The notes under the pieces were generated by a model. That model saw only the letters and a list, made by a program, of their open reading frames with translations, did not search any database and was not told the origin of the DNA. From positions 5,270,001 through 5,334,000 of the forward strand of contig NZ_CP031969.1 in NCBI RefSeq assembly GCF_003443735.1: 64,000 nt of DNA, in the 5' to 3' direction. Position numbers and translations under genes: made by a program. Shown one piece after another: positions 59,307-64,000 of this stretch. Position 1 is the stretch's first letter, and each line of letters opens with the position of its first letter. The stretch comes from Streptomyces sp. CC0208 (GTDB lineage: Bacteria; Actinomycetota; Actinomycetes; Streptomycetales; Streptomycetaceae).

Positions 59307-59666
59307 TCAGCAGGCGCAGAGGCAGAACGGGTGCCCCGCCGGGTCCGCGTACACACGGAAGGTGCGGGAGCGGTCCTCGGTGTCCAGCGGCTTCGCCCCG
59401 AGCGCCAGCACCTCCTTCTCGGCCGCGTCCAGGTCCGGGACGGTCAGGTCGAGGTGGAACTGCTGCGAGGCGTCGGGGGCGGGCCACTTCGGCGGTACGA
59501 AACCGGGGGCGGCCTGGAAGGCCAGCGACGGTCCGCCGGGGGTCCTCAGGTCCACCCAGTCCCCCTCGCCCTCGACGGTGCCGCCGAGGACACCGGCGTA
59601 GAAACCGGCGAGCGCGCCGGGGTCGGGACAGTCCAGTACGACGGCTCCGAGTTCGGCGATGGCCAT
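59307..59666 (-). CDS. VOC-family (glyoxalase-like) protein 2
   Basis: A 119-aa VOC protein, tandem duplicate of VOC 1 (shared VVLDCPDPGALAGFYAG, LAFQAAPGFVPPKWP, QQFHLDL, YADPAGHPFCLC). First gene after the divergent CGNR regulator, with an array of GGTTACC motifs between. The paralogous pair indicates recent duplication. Confidence 0.88.
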   Translation of the reverse strand: MAIAELGAVVLDCPDPGALAGFYAGVLGGTVEGEGDWVDLRTPGGPSLAFQAAPGFVPPKWPAPDASQQFHLDLTVPDLDAAEKEVLALGAKPLDTEDRSRTFRVYADPAGHPFCLCAC

Positions 59667-59685
59667 GCTTCCTCCTTGAAGCGGG

Positions 59686-59745
59686 GGTTACCTGTAGAGG
59701 CGGGTAACCAGTAACGGTTACCGCATGCTCCCGCATCGGGGGTAA
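59686..59745. promoter_or_regulatory. GGTTACC/GGTAACC operator array
   Basis: GGTTACC (59686-59692), GGTAACC (59703-59709), GGTTACC (59716-59722) and GGTAACG (59740-59746). Two overlapping inverted repeats share the middle copy. The array lies between divergent VOC and CGNR genes and is a likely regulator-binding site. Confidence 0.6.
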
Positions 59746-59783
59746 CGTCGCAAGGGAATTCCCTAGCTAGGTAGCGTGCAGCC

Positions 59784-60287
59784 ATGAGTGAGCGATCGCC
59801 CGCGCCCGGGGGGCTGGCCCTGGTCGAGTCCCTGGTCAACACGGTGGACCTGGAGTCGGGCGCCGATTCGCTGGACACGGCGGAGGGCCGGGCGCGCGTC
59901 GGGATCACCGAGGGGGAGCTGGCGCAGGCGCGTGAGCTGCGGGAGTCCCTGCGGGTCGCTCTGCTGGCGCACGCCGGGCATCCGCCGCATCGGGCGGTGA
60001 CACCGCTGGGGGAGTTGCTGGCGGCGGCGCCCCTGTTCCTGACCGTGGCCGCGGCGGACGGCTCGGCCGCCCTCGCCCCCGTCGACGCCCGGCCCCTGCT
60101 CTCCCGCGTCGCCGCCGCCGTCGCCGAGTCGCTGGTCGCGGGGACGTGGCTCCGCCTGAAGGCCTGCGAGGCCGTGGACTGCCACTGGGCGTACTACGAC
60201 CGGAGTCCGGCGGGGCGGGGGCGGTGGTGCTCTATGCAGGTGTGCGGGGCGCGGGCGAAGATGCGGCGCTACCGGGCCAAGGGGTGA
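59784..60287 (+). CDS. CGNR zinc-finger (ABATE) transcriptional regulator
   Basis: A 167-aa protein. The N-terminal ABATE helical domain (about 15-120; VESLVNTVDLESGADS) precedes a C-terminal CGNR zinc finger, recognised by LRLKACEAVDCHWAYYDRS and RWCSMQVCGARAKMRRYR (Cys pairs). TAGCGT ends 6 bases before the ATG without a ribosome site, so it may be leaderless. Proteins of this type often regulate a divergent VOC gene. Confidence 0.88.
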   Translation: MSERSPAPGGLALVESLVNTVDLESGADSLDTAEGRARVGITEGELAQARELRESLRVALLAHAGHPPHRAVTPLGELLAAAPLFLTVAAADGSAALAPVDARPLLSRVAAAVAESLVAGTWLRLKACEAVDCHWAYYDRSPAGRGRWCSMQVCGARAKMRRYRAKG

Positions 60288-60296
60288 GTTCTGCCG

Positions 60297-60965
60297 TCAG
60301 GACTCCTCCCTCCGCGCCTGGGACGTCCTGGAGCCGACCAGCAGGAGGCACAGGACCGCCACCCCGGCCACCAGGCCGGCCAGGACCAGCAGCGGGTCCA
60401 GGGGGCGGCCCGTCGAGGCTGCCGTCTGGGTCACGGGCTGCTGTGTCACCTGGGGTGCCGCCTGCTGCGCCGTCTGCGGTACGGCCGCCTCGGATGCCGT
60501 GGGCGACGGGGACGCGGACGGCATCGTCATCGCCGGTGCCGAGTGCGCGGTGTGCGACGGGGCCCGGGCCGGTGTCGTGTGCGCGTGCTCTCCCGGTGCC
60601 GCCGAGGTCCTGGCCGGAGCCGGTGCCGGTGCCGCCCGGACCGTGATCCCCGCCGTCATGTCCGGGTGGACCGTGCAGACGTAGCCGTAGGAACCGGCCG
60701 TGGCGAAGGTGAAGCTCCAGCTCTGGCCCTTGTTCAGCATGGGGGAGTGGATCGAGAGCGGGCCGGAGGTGGTCTTCACGTCGTGCGGGGCCGTGTCGTA
60801 GTTGGTCCACGTCACCGTGGAACCGGCGGGCACGCTCAAGGACGCCGGCGCGAAGGCGTACCCCTTCATGGCCACCGAGTAGCTCGCCGCCGACGCCTGT
60901 CCCGACGGCAGCAGCCACACGGCGAGGAGGGCGAGCGCCGCCGCGGCCCGCAGCAGCCCCCTCAT
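60297..60965 (-). CDS. Secreted cupredoxin-like protein
   Basis: A 222-aa exported protein. Signal peptide (1-25), cupredoxin/plastocyanin-like domain (about 28-105; VTWTNYDTAPHDV, GSYGYVCTVHPDMTAGI giving a His, Cys, His, Met copper set), a Pro/Ala/His-rich linker (HTTPARAPSHTAH) and a C-terminal membrane helix followed by a basic end. The ATG overlaps the preceding stop (ATGA). Probable copper-binding protein of the copper cluster. Confidence 0.85.
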   Translation of the reverse strand: MRGLLRAAAALALLAVWLLPSGQASAASYSVAMKGYAFAPASLSVPAGSTVTWTNYDTAPHDVKTTSGPLSIHSPMLNKGQSWSFTFATAGSYGYVCTVHPDMTAGITVRAAPAPAPARTSAAPGEHAHTTPARAPSHTAHSAPAMTMPSASPSPTASEAAVPQTAQQAAPQVTQQPVTQTAASTGRPLDPLLVLAGLVAGVAVLCLLLVGSRTSQARREES

Positions 60966-61420
60966 GCGAACTCCGCCGCGACGAGCAGCCGAAGACGCGT
61001 GGCCGGCAGCCGCCACGGCAGCCGGAATCCGGTTGCCCGGCGCAGCAGCCGGTAGGACAGCCGGGCCGTGCCCACGACGAGCATCCGGTCCTCGGCGCGG
61101 TCGAGCACGCGCATCCGCAGCAGGACGGGGAAGGCGATGTCGTCGAGGGCGAGGTCGGCGGTGAGCTGGAGGCGGTCGCCGGGCAGGTCCTCGGCCCGCT
61201 CGGAGGTGAGCACGGCCCGCAGCTCGCTGTCGTCGAACTCGAAGCGGAACGCGGGGTCATGGGCGTCCGGGGATGTCTCCAGCGACGCTCCGGCGAGGGG
61301 TATCCGCCGCCGCCGTACCGGCAAAGGCCCGTACCAGGCGGTGAGTTCGGCGAGCGAGCGGCCGGGGGCCACGGTGAGCCGGCGGGGCGGAGGAACGGTG
61401 GGCAGGGTGACGGTTGTCAT
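60962..61420 (-). CDS. Cytoplasmic hypothetical protein of the copper cluster
   Basis: A 152-aa protein, start ATG with AAGGAG six bases upstream. The C-terminal strands (FRFEFDDSELRAVLTS, RLQLTADLALDDIAFPVLL) vaguely resemble YceI-like beta-barrels, but there is no signal peptide. Coupled by ATGA overlap to the cupredoxin gene. Function unknown. Confidence 0.7.
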   Translation of the reverse strand: MTTVTLPTVPPPRRLTVAPGRSLAELTAWYGPLPVRRRRIPLAGASLETSPDAHDPAFRFEFDDSELRAVLTSERAEDLPGDRLQLTADLALDDIAFPVLLRMRVLDRAEDRMLVVGTARLSYRLLRRATGFRLPWRLPATRLRLLVAAEFA

Positions 61421-61531
61421 CCCGAACTCCTTGGAAAGCGGTTCCCGAAATGTGGTGAGGGTGTGGAGAATGGCGGTGGACGCCGTTCCGGCCGGCTGAG
61501 CCCCGGCCGGAACGGCGTCCACCCATGCATG

Positions 61532-62530
61532 TCAGCAGCTGGTGGTGAGGAAGTCCGTGGTGGGCGTGAGCAGGTGCTCGGCCCAGACGGTGTGCATCTT
61601 CACGTAGGCGTCGGGGTTCAGCAGATCGGAGACCTGCTGTCCGAGCGACTCCTCCAGGTGCGCGGAGTTGATGTGGGCCAGCAGCACGCTGAGCGTGCTG
61701 TCGAGCACCGTCCCGCCGTCGTTGACGGCCGGCTTGAGGATGCTCTCGATCCACACCGTGTGCATCTTGATGTACGAGTCCAGCGCCAGCGCGTCCTGCA
61801 CCTGCTGGCCGGGCGACTCCTCCAGGTGCGCCGAGTAGAGGTGCCGGAGGATCGGCAGCAGCTCATTGCGGATGCTGGTGCACTGCTCGCCGCCACCGCT
61901 GGTGGGCGTGGCCGTCGGCGTCGACGTCGGCATCGGCATGCCGGGTGACGTGGGGGTCGCCGTCGGCGTGGCCGTGGGGCCCGTCGTCGGGGTCGCCGTA
62001 GGTGCCGTCGAGGTGGGCGTCGGCGTGGGCGTCGTACCGCCGCCGCCACCGCCGGAGGCCGCCACCACCTTCACGGACGACACCATGTCCGGGTGCACCG
62101 CGCAGTAGTACTCGTAGGTGCCGACCTTGGTGAAGGTGTACGACCACGAGTCGCCCTTCTGCAGGGTCCCCGAGTCGAAGGCCACCGGGGCCTTCGTCGT
62201 GGTCACCGTGTGCGGCGCGCTGTCGTGGTTGGTCCACCGGACCGTCTGGCCCACCTCGACGACGAGCTGCTTGCCGTCGCCGAACTTGTAACCCGTGATG
62301 TCGACCTGGTAGTCGGGGGTGGCGGCGGCCTTCATGGCGGCAGCGGCGGCAGCGGGCGCCTGAGCCGCGCCCGCGGCCTGCTGCGAGGCCGCCGTGGAAC
62401 CCGTGGCCGCGCTCAGCAGCCCGAGACTGAGCACGGCGGCGAGGGCCGCGCCGAGGCCGGCGAACAGCAGGGACCGGTTCCCGGTCGGCGACTTGCTTCG
62501 CCGGCCGGCGGTCTCGTCTTTGCTTCTCAC
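61532..62530 (-). CDS. Secreted cupredoxin with duplicated C-terminal helical repeats
   Basis: A 332-aa exported protein. The N-terminal anchor/signal region (about 20-48), an Ala-rich linker, a cupredoxin domain (about 70-160; VGQTVRWTNHDSAPHTV, GTYEYYCAVHPDM) and a Gly/Thr/Pro linker are followed by two near-repeats (about 225-275 and 278-330). Each repeat reads SAHLEES-GQQV-D-L--D-Y-KMHTVW-E. GTG start with AAAGGAG. The repeats (His/Glu-rich) may bind metal. Likely copper-related. Confidence 0.82.
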   Translation of the reverse strand: MRSKDETAGRRSKSPTGNRSLLFAGLGAALAAVLSLGLLSAATGSTAASQQAAGAAQAPAAAAAAMKAAATPDYQVDITGYKFGDGKQLVVEVGQTVRWTNHDSAPHTVTTTKAPVAFDSGTLQKGDSWSYTFTKVGTYEYYCAVHPDMVSSVKVVAASGGGGGGTTPTPTPTSTAPTATPTTGPTATPTATPTSPGMPMPTSTPTATPTSGGGEQCTSIRNELLPILRHLYSAHLEESPGQQVQDALALDSYIKMHTVWIESILKPAVNDGGTVLDSTLSVLLAHINSAHLEESLGQQVSDLLNPDAYVKMHTVWAEHLLTPTTDFLTTSC

Positions 62531-62557
62531 TGCAACTCCTTTTGCTTTTGCGGGTGT

Positions 62558-63856
62558 TCAGCGGCCGGGGTCGGCCGTGACCAGCAGACTCGTCACGGCG
62601 AGCACGACGAGGACCAGCCCCGTCTCGGCCGCGACCGAGTAACCGAAGGGCCGCACGGTGGCGGCGTCGCCGCGCAACAGCACGGCGAGATCGAGACGGG
62701 TGCGCACCCACTGGCGGCTCGCGTACGCGGCGAGCAGGACGCACCCGAGGACGGCTGTCTTGACGAGCAGCAGATGCCCGTAGGAGGTGTGCAGGAGGCC
62801 GTCGAAGGACCCCACCACCTGCCATGCGAGCACCAGCCCGGCGCCGACGATGCCCGTGACGCTCAGCGCCGCGAGCCGCGCGTAGCCCGGCACCACCTCG
62901 GCCAGCTCCGCGGGCCGCCGGCGCGGCAGCACCGCCAGCGCGAGCATGGCGAGCCCGCCGATCCACAGCGCGGCCCCGAGGAGGTGCACGAAGTCGGCGA
63001 CGGCTCCCCAGGTCGGCGCGCTGCCCTCGGAGTTGTGGCCCGTCATGCCGGTCGTGCGCAGCAGCCCGAAGGCCACCGCGAGCGCGCCCACCCGCCAGCC
63101 GGGCGAGCGTGCGGCGCCCTGGAGCAGCGCGGCGAGCACCACGGCCGCGAGCACCCACATCAGGCCGCGGGCGGCGAGCACGACGCCGGGTTCGGTGGCC
63201 AGGACGTCCGCGTAGGTCGCCGGACGAAGGGCGTCCCGCAGGCCGCCGAGGGAGGCGTACGCGCCCTGCAGTCCCACGGCCGCCACGGTCGCCAGCAGCC
63301 CGGCCGTCCAGGCCAGCCCGAGCAGCGCCCGGGCCCGTGGCTCGTACGCCCCGCCCGGCCACAGCAGTGCGACGAACGCGAGCCCGCCGATGAACAGGGC
63401 GAGCGCGAGGTATCCGGCCCAGCGGACGGCGACGAGGCCCTTGCGCACCGAGGGGGACGGTGCGGGAGCGGCGGTCTGCGCCTCGTCGCCGCCGGTCCTG
63501 GCGGGGGCCGCCCCGACGGCGAAAGCGATACGTCCGGAGGAAGCGTGTCCGTCCCCCTCGTCCACGACGGACCACACCACCGCGAACTTCCCGTCCGCCG
63601 GGCTGCCGAGCGCGACCCGCACCACGTTGTCCTTCGCCGTCCGGGCCACCGGCAGCCGGTCCCCGTCCACCGTCAGCACCCGTACCCGGGCCAGGTCGAC
63701 GACCTCGTCGAAGGTGAGGGTGAGGTGGTCGGGAGCCTTCGCGGGCGTGGCGCCGTCCTTGGGGGAGGAGCTGACCAACTCGGTGTGCGCGGAGGCGGGT
63801 TGGGCGGCGCCGAGAAGGGCGCAGAGGAGAGCGGCGAGGACGAGCAGTGGCCTCAT
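62558..63856 (-). CDS. CopC-CopD fusion copper resistance/uptake protein
   Basis: A 432-aa protein. Signal peptide (1-23), a CopC domain beginning AHTELVSSSPKDGATP (amino-terminal His is a copper ligand) with VVWSVVDEGDGHASSG, then eight membrane helices of CopD (about 140-430; LLGAALWIGGLAMLAL, SFDGLLHTSYGHLLLVKT). Transports copper across the membrane; the fusion is common in actinobacteria. Overlaps the upstream gene by ATGA. Confidence 0.93.
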   Translation of the reverse strand: MRPLLVLAALLCALLGAAQPASAHTELVSSSPKDGATPAKAPDHLTLTFDEVVDLARVRVLTVDGDRLPVARTAKDNVVRVALGSPADGKFAVVWSVVDEGDGHASSGRIAFAVGAAPARTGGDEAQTAAPAPSPSVRKGLVAVRWAGYLALALFIGGLAFVALLWPGGAYEPRARALLGLAWTAGLLATVAAVGLQGAYASLGGLRDALRPATYADVLATEPGVVLAARGLMWVLAAVVLAALLQGAARSPGWRVGALAVAFGLLRTTGMTGHNSEGSAPTWGAVADFVHLLGAALWIGGLAMLALAVLPRRRPAELAEVVPGYARLAALSVTGIVGAGLVLAWQVVGSFDGLLHTSYGHLLLVKTAVLGCVLLAAYASRQWVRTRLDLAVLLRGDAATVRPFGYSVAAETGLVLVVLAVTSLLVTADPGR

Positions 63857-64000
63857 GGCGTCACCTCCGGCCGCGGGGAGGCGGAGGGGGAGCCGGCGAG
63901 GGCCCCGCCGAGCAGTCCGGAGACGGGGGCGAGGCCGACGCAGGGCGAGGGAGAGGGCGTCGGCGAGGGGGACGCGGTCGCACCGCCCAGGAGGCCGAGG
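63853..64000 (-). CDS. Secreted Pro/Ser-rich hypothetical protein, C-terminal part (5' end outside window)
   Basis: A - strand reading frame open to the window end, whose stop (63853-63855) overlaps the copCD start (ATGA). The visible 48 residues are rich in Pro, Ser, Gly and Leu (TASPSPTPSPSP, GLLGGALAG) and typical of an extracytoplasmic linker tail. The family cannot be assigned from this fragment. Likely first or earlier gene of the copper operon. Confidence 0.7.
   Translation of the reverse strand, partial: LGLLGGATASPSPTPSPSPCVGLAPVSGLLGGALAGSPSASPRPEVTP

Overview
This 64 kb window is high-GC actinobacterial chromosome, almost certainly Streptomyces core chromosome. The evidence is strong third-position G/C bias, many GTG/TTG starts and ATGA/GTGA gene overlaps, a bldA-type tRNA-Leu(UAA), SigB-family stress regulators, sortase-type LAXTG anchors and an intact hut operon. 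From memory, the gene order resembles the S. coelicolor stretch from enolase through bldA, hutU and purKE; this is recollection, not a search.

Layout. 0-10 kb: 3' end of enolase, an FtsB/DivIC-like septum protein, a DUF501 protein, a Ppx/GppA phosphatase, a type II NADH dehydrogenase with two Rex-like operators upstream, a cyclopropane-fatty-acid synthase and a MacB-like ABC exporter. 10-15.3 kb: bldA, a tandem-repeat tract, then a cassette of an XRE regulator, twin inverted-repeat operators, two near-duplicate 71-72 aa peptides, a hairpin, a 642-aa membrane HExxH metalloprotease and a secreted Cys-containing protein. I regard this cassette as the best candidate for an undescribed peptide system. 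15.4-25.6 kb: 4-hydroxybenzoate hydroxylase, a BAX-inhibitor-1 protein, small hypotheticals, a thiolase, an SGNH hydrolase, cystathionine beta-synthase, and an XRE regulator divergent from an SDR.

26-32 kb: an OpuC-type osmoprotectant ABC transporter divergent from a histidine-ammonia-lyase homologue that lacks the Ala-Ser-Gly MIO triad and is coupled to an RpiR regulator. 32.6-36.6 kb: Roadblock/LC7 and related proteins without a GTPase, then a PLP decarboxylase. 36.7-42.3 kb: histidine utilisation (hutU, an M20 amidohydrolase, hutF, hutI). 42.3-46.2 kb: a membrane protein joining sigma-like helices, a zinc finger and a ricin-type lectin, then a SigB-family sigma factor with its anti-sigma antagonist and an ATPase-type anti-sigma candidate. 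46.4-49.7 kb: three secreted wall or membrane proteins, two with sortase-like signals.

49.8-60.3 kb: a POT peptide transporter, an OmpR-type two-component system, GtrA, purK-purE, an M19 dipeptidase followed by a paralogue that has lost its metal ligands, a 60-bp repeat array, two VOC proteins and a divergent CGNR regulator. 60.3-64 kb: a probable copper-handling cluster with two cupredoxin-like secreted proteins and a CopC-CopD fusion; the last gene runs off the window.

I saw no CRISPR array, transposase, integrase or rRNA. Several genes appear to have leaderless promoters, with a -10-like hexamer 6-8 nt before the start codon and no Shine-Dalgarno.
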